A stretch of 64,000 bases of DNA from Eulemur rufifrons (GCF_041146395.1 NC_090989.1:123689501-123753500); one strand, 5' to 3'. Counted from the first letter of the stretch, positions 26,468 to 40,899 are shown. The notes: generated by a model from the letters alone, not told the origin. Numbers and translations: made by a program.

Positions 26468-27028
26468 ATTCCCCCCTTAGAGATGAATAAACTGGATAGA
26501 AAAAGGCAAAGTGATTTGGGGATGATTACACAGTTGTCCAGTGAAAGGGAAGAGATTTGGATAGAATTGTGAGTGACTCCAAGAGTGCTGCTGTTTCCAC
26601 CATATTAGATCACTACCACATTTCCTCTCGACATGCAAGTGCTCCCTCTCCTGAAGGTATTGACATTTTAATCAACTCTCTAATTTTGGGGAAAAAATCT
26701 CCAATTAATGGAAATGTAGTGAGACAAATGCGAAGTGTAAATTGAGAGAAGATTTAGAAGAAAGAATCTCAAAGTCCACACCAGAGAGTCTAGAATCAGA
26801 GAGCAAGACATAAGGAGCAGATTGAGGAAAATGGTACTGACATGAGTCTGTGAAGGGAGCACTACCCCACTGTGCCTGGATTTTATACCCTGATTCTCCA
26901 TGTTTCCTCTCAGAAGAGAGAGCAGGGAAAATAGCTGGTGGATGACTGCACAAACTCATGTATGAGGCTTGCACCTGGAATGTACCTGATATTAAATCAT
27001 GTTGGAATACTCGATATTTAGAATAGTT

Positions 27029-27327
<299 letters not shown>

Positions 27328-27337
27328 TAAAATAGTT

Positions 27338-28330
27338 CTTAAAACAAAGGCTAGTGGTAGGACCTGCATTTTACTTGATCTTGCTCCATCAACTAAGGCA
27401 GGACTTCTAACCTCACCTTAAAGTCAACTCTTTAATTATTTCTTTGAAATTTCAAACAGCTTCTTGCACATGCTCATCTGCAAGTCCCTTCAGCTCCTTC
27501 ATGGCACAAGCCATGCCCTCCACCCTCCTCTCCTGCATTGTGTCCAGTTTCTGCTACCTTTGAAACTAGCTGAGGGCCCTTCTCTACTTTCATTGTATCC
27601 AAAACTCACATGAAGCATTAACCCACAAGCCATGGAGAGTCATGGTACACGGATCCCAAAGATTCCACCACCATTTTCTTTCTTTGTTGCTGCCTCTTGC
27701 TGCTGCCTTGGTGCACGGAGACCTTGGTGTGTGAATGTCAATGCCTCTATGGTTGCTGGACATCCTGTTGCTAATGTCCCTGCCATTCCTGCACCCTCAA
27801 TGCCCAAGCAACACCCTCACTGCATGGAAACGCACCTCAATCCTTGGTATGCCCAAACCTGCATTCTGGGGCTCTTGTTGCATCGAAGTCACTGCCTCTG
27901 TTCCCTTGACCCATGTGAGACCCTACTACTTTGTGAAAACTACCCTTTAAAGCTCCCTTTTTTATTTATGGCCCCTTCCCTAGAACTGAGACATGACGCC
28001 ATGAAGACAGAACCTGAGTGATTGTTACCAGACTCTAGTCAACCATGCCCCACCCCTCTAGCATCCATGTCTTTGTTCCTGGACCCACCTTGCCAGCATA
28101 CTCTCACCTCAGCTTCGGTTGAGTTTCTCAGAAGATGCCCAGGCTCTTGTACAGACAGATTTCCATTAGTCCTGCCCACCAGTCCAGCAAAGGCAATTCC
28201 CAGAGATGGACATGATCGAGGCCCCAACCCTGCCTGTCACTTCTGGAATTGTAGCTATATAATCTTGATTTTGGAAACTCTCCTCTCCACTCTCCCCTCC
28301 TACATATGTCCATCTTAAAGCATCCAGCTT
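27338..28330. other. Unassigned block with 129-codon frame
   Basis: About 1 kb with no repeat I can name. An open frame of 129 codons runs at 27632-28021 on the + strand with overlapping frames on both strands. Composition is C/T-rich. The encoded text has no motif I recognise and no splice-bounded exon structure was evident. It may be unique intronic sequence or a decayed old repeat. Confidence 0.5.
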
Positions 28331-29189
28331 CAGTTTCCCCTCTACTAAGAAGATTTTTGTCTCATTCCATGTGGCATTTTGTGCTGTCAGACTCAGAAGT
28401 CCAACTCAGAGTGTTCTTGTTATGAATGGAGGAGCTGCTTTTGACTCCAATCCTAGCATCTGGGTTGATGTCAGAGGGCTGTTGCCAAGTCTGCAGTGAG
28501 AAATAATAAAATGAAGAAAAACTAATCAAGGGGACTTGGATCCTCTTCCCATGTTCACAACCAGCCAAGATCAGCCTGTATTCAAGTCACAACCTCCAAA
28601 TAAGCTGATACATATTTGCTATTCTTATCATAGATGTTTACAGTCTTGTGCAAACCACTAAACTAATTTTGTGCCAAAGGTTGTCATTGAATTTTTATAA
28701 GAAAGAAGTCATTCCAAATACTCAATTATGAAAGAAATTCTCACAAATCCCTAATAATAGCTGGGCTGAATTATAATTATATGTATTTACCTAAAAGCTC
28801 CATAAAATGATAGTATATCATTTCCCCAAATTTGCAGTTAGAAGACTGGTTTAGACTGACATATGGGAACAAAGTTTGGATCTTACATTGCTGACCCTGT
28901 TAGCACTCAATCTTGATAGTTTGGATTTTAAATTCCCTCTTTAAATGAGCCCAGTAAGACTCCTCCTGGATTAACCTCCTGGGCAATTTTAAAGAGGACG
29001 TATTATCAAAAAGAAATTTTAAAATGCATATGAGTATATTTAAAGCCTGCAAGAAGTCAGACATCCTTGAATTAGCTGGTTACTAAGAAAAGAAAAGAAA
29101 AAGACAAAAGCCTGCTATTAGAAAGGTACAGAGTAGAAGTAAACTCTGAAGTTATGTGGTACGATTAGAAGGGCCTTGGAAGGGAAGAA

Positions 29190-29350
29190 ATAAAGCCAGA
29201 TTCACAAACTAATTCAATTCTTCCTAGCTCTGTGTTTTGGAATAAATCACCTTCAGCTGCTTTATTGTATTTCAGAATCATCATCTGTAAAAATGGACCC
29301 TCCCGTCTCATGGAGCTCTTGTGAGGATCACCATGAGACAATAAACAAGT
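29190..29350 (+). mobile_element. MIR remnant
   Basis: 'cagaatcatcatctgtaaaa' followed by 'cttgtgaggatcaccatgag' is a decayed MIR core and tail. Confidence 0.6.
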
Positions 29351-29554
29351 GACTTTTAGTTGCCCAAAGGACATAACAATATCTAACAAAAGGTACACAA
29401 AGGGAGTAGTGTTAATTGGGTATTGTTTTAACAATTTTATTGCTTTAATATGGTTATCTCAGACTTCAGAATGGAAGATTGAAAAGGGGATAAAGATGCA
29501 ATACCTTGTAACTGGGGAGTTGGGGATTTGGAAGGGCCCTCAGAGAATATTCAT

Positions 29555-29710
29555 TCCAATTCTCATTCCCAGACACACCTTTTATAGAGTAGGAAACTGA
29601 GGCACAGAGAGATGGAAGAGCTTGCCCAAGGTCTCATAGCATTACCCTCAGAGTTGGGCAGAGAGCTCAGGTCTCCTGCTTCCCAGTTCCTAACAACCTG
29701 TGCAAACAAT
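29555..29710 (-). mobile_element. MIR, antisense
   Basis: 'aggaaactgaggcacagaga' and 'gcttgcccaaggtctcatag' are reverse-strand MIR core. Confidence 0.8.
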
Positions 29711-30374
29711 CACTCAAGCAGTGCTAAAATCCTGTAACTATGACTCTGTGCCTACAACTCATGTCTACAACTGCTAAACATATTATCCAGTTTGATGGCC
29801 TTCTTTATTAATAATTAACCAGTTTATTACAATACCTTGCCTTCCCTTTGCAATGTAGAGACAAGCACTCAGAGAACTGTGATCAACTCAACTCAGGGAG
29901 AAAGGCCTTTTTCATTCACTCACAGAGCATTTATTACTGGTGCTGAAGAACTATGCCAAACCCTAATGAAAATCTCAGTGCTCAGGAGTTTCCTTGAAGT
30001 AATGGATATGGACTCATAAACTAGTGGTTACCATGCAATTAGACATATGTTAAAACAGATATAAACAGATTAAATGGAACCTTAGAGGATGGTACAAGTA
30101 AGGATCCAGGAGAAATTTGACAAAGATTTCTAGTTTACCTGGGAAAATAACAAGTTGCAATATTAAAAAAAAATTTAAAAGTCAAGATAAAAACAACATA
30201 TTTCCTTTAACCATGGGAGTTTTGCAGTGATTAGCAGACGCTATGTTGTTTCATGACCACAGTTTGGACAGCTGGCTTCTGCCGGCCAGAAACTGGATCA
30301 GATTCAGATCCTTAGGACCATGACGTCAAAGTCAGTCATACTCTAAACACCCCGAAGATTCTAAAACAGCAGCA

Positions 30375-30545
30375 GTTGATTGACCTCTCTGTTTCTCAGT
30401 TTTCTCATCTGTGGAGTAGAGATGAAAATAACAGTGTCTCACCAATAGGGTTACTGTAAACATCAAATGAGTCAGAGCCAAATACTTAGAACAACACTTG
30501 GGACAAAGCTATTGTCTGACATTAATAAATGTTAGCACATTAGTA
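30375..30545 (+). mobile_element. MIR
   Basis: 'cagttttctcatctgtggag' then 'gttactgtaaacatcaaatg' and 'attaataaatgttagca' follow MIR order. Confidence 0.75.
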
Positions 30546-30624
30546 TGAGAGGATCAACTGTCTGTCACTGAAAACTCACCTCAAAATGTGACTACATGAG
30601 AGCAAGGGAAGAGGTGAGGAAGGT

Positions 30625-30880
30625 TGTATCAGTCAGGGTTCCACCTGAGAAACAGAACCAGGGGAATATACATGTATTAAGAGACTTATTGCAAGGCATT
30701 GACTAAAGGGATTGTGGGGGCTGGCTAGGCAAGTCTGGAATCTGTATGTAGGGCAGGCCATCCCTAAGGGCAGGAGCTGAAGCTTCAATCCACAGGCAAA
30801 ATTTCTTCTTTCTCAGGGAAGCCTCAGTTCTATTCTTAAGACCCTTCAACTGATTGTGTCAGGCTCTCCCAGATTATCAA
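30625..30880 (-). repeat. Old interspersed repeat ('tatcagtcagggttc' type)
   Basis: Begins 'tatcagtcagggttccacct' and continues with 'gattgtgggggctggctagg' and 'cccttcaactgattgtg'. This is a familiar mammalian repeat 3' end or LTR in antisense. I cannot give its family name with certainty. Confidence 0.5.
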
Positions 30881-31917
30881 GGAAAATCTTTACTTAATTT
30901 TTAACAGCTTTTTTGAGATACAATTGATATTTAAAGAATTGCACATACTTAATGTGCACAATTTGATGACTTTGAACATGTGCAAATACCCACATGATAC
31001 CATTACTCCAATCAAGGTCATAGACATATCCAACACCTCCCAAAGTTTCTTTGTGACATTTTATTATTATTTTATTGTGATGAGAACATTTAACTCAGAG
31101 CTACTCATTTAACAAATCTTGAAGTGCACAATACTGTATTGTTAACTATGGCACTATGTTGTGCATTAGTTCCCCAGAACTTATTCACCTAATATAGCTA
31201 AAACTTTATACATATTTAACAGCTCCCCAATTCCCTACCTCCCAACCCCTGGCAGCCACTATTGCATCCTCTGCTTCTATGAGCTTGACTATTGCACATA
31301 CCTCAAATAAGTGGAATCATGCAATATTTGCACTTCCGTGACTGGCTTATTTCACTTAACACAATGTTCTCCAGGTCCACCCATTGTTGTCACAAATGGC
31401 AGGATTTCCTTCTCATTTAAAGCTGAATAATATTCTATTGTATGTATATACCACATTTTCTTTACCCATTTATTCATCAATGAATGTTTAGGTTGTTTCC
31501 ACATCTTGGATATTGTGAATAATACTACAATGATCATGGAAGTGCAGACATCTCTTCAAGATTCTAATTTCAATTCTTTTGGTTATATATTCAGAAGTGG
31601 GATTGCTGGATCATATGGAGTTCTATATTAAATTTTTTGAGGAATACCCATACTGTTTTCCATAGCTGCTGCACCATTTTACATTCCCACCAACAATGGA
31701 CAAAGGTTCCAATTTCTCCACATCCTCACCAACACTTATCTTCTGTGTGTGTGTATTTTTAAAATAATAGCCATGCTATTATTTAAGGTGAGGTGATATC
31801 GCATTCTAGTTTGATTGGCATTTCCCTAATAACTAATGATGTTGAGCATCTTTGCATATACCTGTTGATCATTTGTATGTCTTCTGTGACAAAATGCCTA
31901 TTCAAGTCCTTTGTCCT

Positions 31918-32042
31918 TTTTTTTTTTTTTTTTTTTTTTTGAGCTTCTTATGGGCATACAAAAGTTCAGGTTATATATATTGCCCATACCCCCTCATTCC
32001 CCCGAGTCTGAGTTTCAAGCAGGTCCATTCCCCAAATTGGGC
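31918..32042 (-). mobile_element. Lemur L1 3' end, short
   Basis: A poly-T run followed by 'cttatgggcatacaaaagtt' and 'caagcaggtccattcccca', the strepsirrhine L1 3' UTR in antisense. It is severely 5' truncated (about 120 bases). Confidence 0.8.
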
Positions 32043-32353
32043 TGTTTGTTTTTTTTATTAAATTGTAGGAGTTTTTTTATTTAGAATATTAACTTTTATA
32101 AAATATATGGTTTGCAAATATATTCTCTCATTCCATAGCTTTCCCTTTCATTCTGTTGATTATTTCCTTTACTGTGCAGGAGCTTTTTAGTTTGATGAAG
32201 TCCCACCTCTCTATTTTTGCTTTTATTACCTGTGCTTTTGGCATTATATCCAAGAAATCATTGCCAAGACCAGTATCAAGAAGCTTTTCCCTACATCTTT
32301 AGTTATAATTTATAGTCTCAGGTCTTATGTTTAAGTATTTAATCCATTTTGTG

Positions 32354-32694
<341 letters not shown>

Positions 32695-32929
32695 TAATCC
32701 ATTTTGAGTTGAATTTTGTGTATGGCATAAGATAGGGTCCAATTTCATTTTTTGGCATATGGATATCCAGTTCTCCCAACACAATTTGTTGAAAAGATAA
32801 TCCATCCCCCATTGTCTATTCTTAATACCCTTCTCAAAGATCAGTTGAATGTACATGTGGGGTTTTATTGGGGCTCTCTATTCTGCTCTGTTCGTTGGTC
32901 TATCTTTAAGTCAGTACCACACTGGGGTT

Positions 32930-33138
32930 TTTTTTGTTTTGTTTTGTTTTTATTTATTTATTTTTAATTTTTTTTATTTCAGCATATTACAGGGGTACAA
33001 ATGTTTAGGTTACGTATATTGCCTTTGCCCCACCTGAGTCAGAGCTTCAAGTGTGTCCATCCCCCAGATGGTATGCACCACACCCATTAGGTGTGTATAT
33101 ACCCATCCCCTCCTCTCCTCCATCTGCCCAACACCCCA
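32930..33138 (-). mobile_element. Lemur L1 3' end
   Basis: T-rich start, then 'tatttcagcatattacaggg' and 'tgtccatcccccagatggta' to 'ccatctgcccaacacc', a young strepsirrhine L1 3' UTR. Old L1 sequence resumes immediately after. Confidence 0.85.
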
Positions 33139-33240
33139 TACTGTTTTAATTGTTGTAGCTTTGTAATATATTTTACAATCAGGAAGTATGATGCCACCAG
33201 CTTTGTTCTCCTTTTTCAATATCATTTTGGCTATTCTGGG

Positions 33241-33640
33241 TGGACAAAATTCAACGCCCTTTCATGGTAAAAATCACTCAACAAACTAAGTATAGAAAAA
33301 GCGTACCTCAACATAATTAAGACAACGTATGACAAGCCCACAGCTAACATCATACTCAATGGTGAAAAATTGAAAGCCTTTCTTCTAAGTTCAGGAACAA
33401 GACAACGATGCCTACTCTCACCACTTCTATTCAACATTGTACTGAAAGTCCTAGCCAGAGCAATTAGTCAAGAGACAGAAATAAAAGGCATCCAAATCAG
33501 AAAGGAATAAGTAAAATTACCTCTGCTTGCAGGTGACATAATTCTATATGTACAAAACCCCAAAGACCCCACAAAAATAAACTGTTAGATCTAATAAATG
33601 AATTCAATAAAGTTGCAGGACACAAATGGCCTGTGTTCAT
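33241..33640 (+). mobile_element. Inverted 5' part of the old L1
   Basis: Sense-strand L1 ORF2 text ('aacatcatactcaatggtga', 'ttctattcaacattgtactg', 'gttgcaggacacaaatgg') directly abuts the antisense part at about 33240. This fits a 5' inversion of the same insertion. Stops break every frame. Confidence 0.8.
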
Positions 33641-33689
33641 AAAAGATGCTCAGTTAAGACAAGTGATGAAGCTTAACTTCCTTAAGTTC

Positions 33690-33865
33690 AATGATTACCT
33701 AGGGTTAGTGGTGTAGTTTTGGAAAAGTTACTTCACCTTTCTGTCCCTCAGTTTCCTCATCTGTAAGATAAACATAACAATAAGTTGTTCTGTGGTTTAA
33801 GTGAGTTGGTATGCATGAAGTGCTCAGAACAATGTCTGGCATACAGTAAGCACTATGTAGTTTTT
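33690..33865 (+). mobile_element. MIR
   Basis: 'cagtttcctcatctgtaaga' and 'aatgtctggcatacagtaag' mark MIR core and tail. Confidence 0.85.
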
Positions 33866-33884
33866 ATATAGCAAATTGTAATTC

Positions 33885-34045
33885 GCTGTTTGTGTGTTAG
33901 TGGTGAAATCAGGGAGGCAGGAAACCTGGAATTCAGTACCCCCCATACTGGGCGAACTTGTGGAAGTCACTTCTCTGCCATCAATTTCCTTTTCTGTAAA
34001 ATGAGGGAGTTCACTAGACCATCTCTGTTGAGCAGCCATATTTTA
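33885..34045 (+). mobile_element. MIR
   Basis: 'gggcgaacttgtggaagtca' and 'tttccttttctgtaaaatga' mark a second adjacent MIR. Confidence 0.7.
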
Positions 34046-36460
34046 AGATTCTATACCTAAACTTCTCTGGGAGATGTAAGAACTTGAGAAGGCTTTCTGG
34101 CTTGCAGATAATTTTGAGATGCTGAGTTCTCACAGATCTGTCAAGACCTTCTTATTGATTCACACCAAGATCTCTGCCTCTGTCTCAGTTTTTCTGCAGG
34201 GTGGTTGATCTGTTTGCTTTTTACTAGATACATTCCTCTGTCAGCTGCATCAGAGCTGTCATAAGACAGCTTCATGGCAGGGAGAGAAGGAAAGCCAGTG
34301 TTTTTATTTGTCTGCTTCACCGTGCCTTACTTCCTTTGGGATCCCTTCTCAGAAAGGTCAAAACAATTCTGCAACTGCCACCATGGGGAATGCCAGCTGA
34401 TTGAAGACACAGGCCCTTGTAAACAGCGCTGCTTGCTGCTGGGAGGCCCTGACTGGAGTTTCGTCAGGCCAGACTCATCCTCCAGCTCAGGGTGGTGGAC
34501 GGTGGTCACTCCCTTTCTGCCCCAGCCAGAGAGCATATCACAAACGTCAAGCTGAAGGCTGTGGTGAAGGAGGGACAGTGATTAACCAAAGCATGATGGG
34601 AAATCCAAGAGGGTAAAAGAGTGATGTGTGGTTTATGCCCCTTCCCCTACAGGAGGGGACGCCTACTCTCTTAACCAATGCAAGGGGACGTTAAAAAGGC
34701 TGCTTCCACTTCTTTTATTTGTTTCTGCCCCCTTTGCCTTTTTATTTGCTTCTCCCAAATGTAGAAGAGTAACTATCTGAGTGTCAGACTCAGGCATTCA
34801 TCAGGCTGTAGTTACTACCAGGCAAAATTATGAGTCTCAAAGACAGAGTCCCAGGAACCACCCTTCTTTCTTCTTCCTATGTCCAGGCCCAGCAAGCTCT
34901 CTTCTGTTTCTTGCTCCAGGTAAGAAATATGTGAGTGTCAGGGTCAATAAGGAGGGGCTGGCAAACAGAGAGAAAAACACCTCATTGTAACAGGAGACCA
35001 GGTCACAAGGTACATCCTGAACAACTTTTCCAAATGACTGAACCATTGATTTGTTTCACTGCCCATTGGAAAGAGTAAGGTAGAACTTCATCCCACCTTG
35101 AATTAAAAAGGGGTTCTTACCACCCCTACCAAAGCTATGCTGCATTGCATAACATTTCAACCAGAGTGAGCTAAGCCTTCCATTGACTTTATTTTGCACC
35201 CTGTGCAACTTGATCTAATCTTAGCATCTCCAAGTTAGAAGAAAGTTTTAAAATATCCCACCATGTTCTTCCTAACTTTCTCCATTTGACTTTCTCTACT
35301 ACACTTTTTGCCTGTGATCCTATAGTTTCCACTTGAAGATTTCCAGCAATAAAAACACACTCTTACAAACAGATTATTCTGTTTTTGAACAGGTTTATTG
35401 AAAAATGCTTTTCTTTTTTTTTTTTTTTTTACTTCTTTGTAACCTCCTCTTGAAATTCTGTTTTTCTCACTTTTGTAGTCAGACTAAGTAAATTGTAATA
35501 CCTTTTCCTATGACAGTGCTTTAAGTATTTAAACAGTTCTTAGACTAGGTTATGCTGTAGTAATCGCATGGCTGAAAACAATAGGTTTATTTCTTGTATA
35601 CACATATAACCATCATGGATCATCTGGGAGCTCTACATTACCCTCACGTAGGGACTCAGGTTGACAGAACAGCTACTGTTAGGAATGTTGGTGATCACCA
35701 AAGTAGGGGGAGTGATAAAGCATGTAAATCAAGCTCCAGTTCTTCAAGCTTCCACCTGAAAGTGACTCAAGTACTTCCTACTTGTATTTCAATAGCCAAT
35801 ACATGTCACATGGCCACAGACAAACATATAGGGACAAAGAAATATAATCCTACCATGTGATTGGAAGGAAAACTAGAAATATTTAGTTATAGCACTAAAA
35901 GCAGACTTTACAAGCTCAAGGGTCATTTTTTCAATTAAAAGAATTTTCAGACCTTCATATGATAGTAATTTACTTTTGGCATCTCCCAATTGAGTAAACA
36001 TATAATTACCAACAAATTAGTGTAAATTGAGTAATGATTATAACTAAATTTTTATTGTGATTCTCAAACTTTCTAGGATCAAACTTTTTTTTAATTCTAG
36101 ATAAAATAACTTTAATTCTAATTTCATGTCACCGCAGAAGCTGAAAGCCCTTTACAGTATTTCTTTGGAGTCCCACTGCTAGGGTTCACCTGTCAAGCTC
36201 TCTCTTCACAGTCCTGCTCCCCACTCAATTCTAGTCACTACTGTGCATCTCATGCTGCTCTCTGGTCTGCTTGTCCCCACAACATGCACACAGCCCCTCT
36301 CCTTTGTTCTCCAAGTCACCATCAGTATAATGCTGTTGCAGATAGCAGATTTACCGGAGTCTCGGGGTTAATAGGAGGGGGAAATCAGAGAGGAATGGAG
36401 AAAAGAGATATATAAATAACCTGACCTTGAAAATTAGACATCACAGTTTCTAAAATTCTT
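34046..36460. other. Mostly unassigned intronic stretch
   Basis: No gene seen. 34260-34620 is relatively GC-rich with a 93-codon chance frame and looks repeat-free. A poly-T run lies near 35410. 35540-35870 resembles a decayed old repeat ('ggtttatttcttgtatacac', 'catgtcacatggccacag'). The rest is AT-rich. Confidence 0.6.
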
Positions 36461-36469
36461 TACCTGTCT

Positions 36470-36660
36470 CTCACGTCCTCCCACCCCACATCTGAGTCCC
36501 TCTTCAGCTCTCTGATGAAACCTGCCCTAATTTCTTCTCAACTCTCACTTCTGGGTCTCACCTCTGTCTCTCTAGTTACCAAAGAGAAAATTCAACTTGA
36601 CCATTACTTTTTTCAGCAGAGCAACTTAGCTCTTTTTATCTTAACCTTTTCCATTCTGAT
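36470..36660 (+). mobile_element. Possible L2 fragment
   Basis: Pyrimidine-rich text with 'ctgatgaaacctgccctaat' resembles L2 3' region; the tail is lacking. Confidence 0.4.
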
Positions 36661-36889
36661 TTGTTCTAATGCATTCTTTTTCCTAACCAAAGAGCTTCTT
36701 CATGTTTTCTGAGCAAAATAACTACCTAACAAAATCCTGCACATTTAAAGAGGTAGCAGAAGTGGAGAAATTAGTTTTTCTCTAAGATGCCTCAAAAAAA
36801 AAAAAAAAAAAGATTCAGGAAATGCTTTTTATTCCTACCAACCCCATATTAGAGAAACATTAAAATACTGTAAACATGCATCATAAAGG

Positions 36890-37120
36890 GTGAATTTGGG
36901 AATACTGAGAGAGTCAGATCATGAAAGATCTTGGAAGACCTATTAACCTATGCACATTTTAATTTTAAGCAGGGAATTAACATAACTAGTGGGTTATAGG
37001 GGATAGAGGAGTACAAGAAAGGCAAGGCCAGGAGACAAGCTGGGAGACTGCTGTAGTAATGCAGGTGAGAAGGAGCAGTGGGAGTAGAAAGAAGTCCTGT
37101 AGCTGGGCCATATTTAGGAG
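36890..37120 (+). mobile_element. CR1/L3-like fragment
   Basis: 'gatcatgaaagatcttggaa' and 'gggagactgctgtagtaatg' resemble the L3/CR1 repeat body. Confidence 0.45.
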
Positions 37121-37964
37121 AAAGAATGGAGAGGACCCAATGTGGGAGGGAAAAGGGAGAGAGGAATAGTGGGAATGATGCCCAGTTTTCTGTTTGTAGT
37201 AACTGGATGCATGTTGGTGCGATTCACAGTAACAGAAAATAAATGAGTAGGAATAAATTTAGGGGGGAAACTATGTTTCATTTTGGACATATGTTATTAC
37301 AGATCTGTGGGGCATCCCACAGAATCTGGGAATAGATTTACAAATCAGATTTTTCAAGGCAAGATGGGCCATTGGGATCTGTATACTGAGGAAGGACCAG
37401 GTTGCCTCTAAGAACCCCAATATTCCAAAGAGAACCTCTAAGTAAAAGGTCCCCTTTGCTGCCTTCATCTTATTTGAGGTCTGGGACTTCTTTGCTGCAA
37501 ATCATTGGCTTAAGATGTAGAAGTGATATCTAAAGACCCTAGTCCAACCTCTACCCTGGAAAAAAAAAAAAGGACAACCTTCTCTTCACTGAGACATGTG
37601 ACCAAGCAGAAGGGTTGCTGCTGACCTCATCTAGTCACTCTACAAAGTGTCACTTGGGAGTTCAGAATTGAGCCTTAACATTGTTAAAAGGAACCCTCTT
37701 GTCAGAAGCGAATGGTCGCATCCTGTGTGTGGGGGGTGTGTGATATTTACCAGTGCTGCTTCTGTCACCATCTTCCATCCATCTTTTGTGTGAGGACATT
37801 AAAGATTTCACTTTTTTGCCTCTTACTGTCTTTTGTTGGCATTGTTCTTTTGCCGTCAGAAAAAAAAATAGAAAAAGAAAAATGTGATTAATGTGGCCCC
37901 ATTCAAATCATTAAACAGAAGCTGCTATTGTGGAAGCTACAGACAGGGACTCAGGCGTCTGATT

Positions 37965-38165
37965 CTGGCTGTAAACCCAGGAGGCTGTCTGCTATGGGGA
38001 AGAGAGCCCTGGAACTGGGGGCAGGACATCTGCCTTCAAGTCCCAGGTTTTCACTCACTAGATGGTACCTTCAGCACATTACTTATCTTCTTTGAGTCTT
38101 ACTGGCCTTATCTGAAAAATGGGCAAATTATTGCAGTCACTGCTGCATCACAGGACTATTTCGAG
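37965..38165 (+). mobile_element. MIR close to exon
   Basis: 'cttcaagtcccaggttttca' then 'ctggccttatctgaaaaatg' follow MIR order. It sits about 200 bases upstream of the exon at 38366. The 150-codon frame at 37884-38336 runs through it and is a chance ORF ending before the exon. Confidence 0.6.
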
Positions 38166-38329
38166 ATCTTAGAAAAAAGCCAAGTAAAGGGCTACAGAAA
38201 CCTAAGGAATATTACATCCTGCATGCTGCAATCCCAGACTCTTGGGCTTTTGTTCCAGACCAAACTTCTTTCATCCACTCTTCCTCATAGAGTTCACACT
38301 GCCTTCAGCTGCTGTGGCTGCATTCTTAA

Positions 38330-38518
<189 letters not shown>

Positions 38519-38584
38519 TAGCACCCAGCTACAAATAAAACAGAGGAAAAGCATCAATGTATGACTAAGTATAATGAGAAGGGA

Positions 38585-38935
38585 GCATGGTGGCATTTGA
38601 GTACCCAGATTCTAGAGCTAGGTCCGACATTCTAGAACTAGCCCAACCCAAAGCAGTTATGTGACCTTAGACAAGACGCTACCTCCAAAGACTGCAGTGT
38701 CTCCATCAGTAAAATACAAAGCTTAGATGAGAATATTTCTAATTTTATTTTTAGCTGTGTAGGCTCGGAAAAATACCTAATCTCTCTGTGCCTCATTTTT
38801 TTCACCTAAAATGTGAGGGTGATAATTGTACCTACCTCATAATTTTGTGAAGATTAAATGAGACAATCCATGATATAAATAGCAGAGCAACTACCATATA
38901 GCTAGCACTTCCAAAATAACTGCTGTTGGTAGTGG
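38585..38935 (+). mobile_element. Two MIR pieces
   Basis: The first piece has 'ttatgtgaccttagacaaga' and the second 'ctctctgtgcctcatttttt' with 'gtgaagattaaatgagacaa'. They are probably two separate insertions. Confidence 0.65.
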
Positions 38936-40124
38936 TGTTCTTCCCAGCTCTAATTTCCATGACTTGCTGACATTCATAACACACTTAATCCTTTCGAGAA
39001 ATGATTTTAATCCTCCAAATTTTTATTATGGGCACCAGGTTTTCATCTATTTCTACAATTTTACTCTTACACACTTGATACCAAGGCCAGTACTCAAACA
39101 CTACCACATGGCACAAAGACATACTGCACTACACAGAAACCTAAACCCCTTCTGTGTTTCCCACAGACACACACTTTCATATATCAATTTATCAGTCAGT
39201 TACTCTCATCTGGTCCTATGCTATTTCTCCTTTTACCTGTTCAATGTTCACCTGCCCAGCTTCCAGCTGCAGTACTTGAATCTCTTTGCCTGAGGGCTTT
39301 CTCTGGCTGCTGGAGTCTGCTTTGCCCATGCCCAAAGCAGACTAGAAGTGTGGGGGAGATGTATCACCTTCCAGGAAGCAGATCTCAACAAATCACTAAT
39401 GGGAATAGGAGTATAACTACCCCAGCACCCTTGCCTTTCAGGTGGCAAACTCTGAAGTGTGTGCTCTATGCATGTTCCTAGAGTTCCCCAGCAGGTCTAA
39501 GCCCTAGTTTCCCACAGTGGTAACGGACTTGATAATGAACCCTTTCTACATGAACTACAGGAATGCATGGACACTGAGAGGAATGGATTACTCTCAGGCT
39601 ACTACTGTAGCAGACTATCCCATTTGCTTTGGAAACTGCTTCATTTGCAGACACTGCTAACAGGGAGTAACATTTTGTCTCTTGAGTTGAAATCCAAAGA
39701 TCTAGCTCCCATAGGATGGCAGGAACATTCAATGACTCTTGGATATTTGACTCACATTGATTTCATTCCATGAAATCTTCTGTAGGCTGGAAAGGTTGAG
39801 ACTTGTTCTTCTAGGTAGCTCCTTAGTTCCTAGCTGCCTTCTCAGTTCCTAGTCACTTCTGTAGCTCTGATCCTATCCCTCAAAGAGGCTCCTTTGGAGA
39901 GCTACTGTGACACCATTGTGACATATATCAATCCATTATTTTAATTCTCAGTAGAGTTCTATGTAAACTCATCATTGTCCCCACTAAATTCCTGTAGCCA
40001 GCATTCAATGTTCCTCAATTTTCCCACCTTTTAAGTCAATTCCCAGGTAGTAAGACTTGGTGCTTGGGCATCACTCAGCTGTATATCTGCAGATTTCTTC
40101 TTCCCTCTGCTGCTTGATTTGACC

Positions 40125-40375
40125 CTATTAATAATAAGTATGTATATGTGCCAGGCAATGTTCTAAAGTCATTATGTGGATTAACCATTTAATCTTCACA
40201 ATAATCCTGTGAGATAGATATAGCTATGAACTCCACTTTGTAGAGGAGATGTTCAAGGTATAGAGGAATCAAGGAATTTGCCCAAAGTCACACTGCAGGG
40301 AGATGAAGGAGCTGGGATTCACATCAGAAGCCTGATATCAGAGCTGCACTCTCAACCACTGTGGCTCCTCTAGAT
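40125..40375 (-). mobile_element. MIR, antisense
   Basis: 'tgtgccaggcaatgttctaa', 'aatcctgtgagatagatata' and 'gctgggattcacatcagaag' are in reverse MIR order, near full length. It ends about 130 bases before the exon at 40504. Confidence 0.85.
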
Positions 40376-40449
40376 GCGAGGGAGAGACCATTTGTCAGTC
40401 TGCTGCAGTTCAGTTTGTCCGGCAGCACCCAGGGGCCCAGCCTCATTGA

Positions 40450-40620
<171 letters not shown>

Positions 40621-40899
40621 TGAAGCTAGGGCTGACTGGGAGGAAGAATTCAGGTGATGTGGTTGCAGGAAAAGAGTATCAAATAGATGTGATCTTTTTA
40701 AAATAAAAATCAAATATTCATTATATTAACGGACATAAAATGATAAATGTAAAAAAAAGCTTGGGTGGTTTTGGAGCTGTGGCAGCCCAATGCCACCATC
40801 CTCTCCTCTGGGACAGTCCTGCCCCCAAAGATAGGAGAGTTCTGGTCACAGGTCAGGATCTTCTCTGCCCAGGGCAGCACTAGAGGGAGATTCCCAAAT

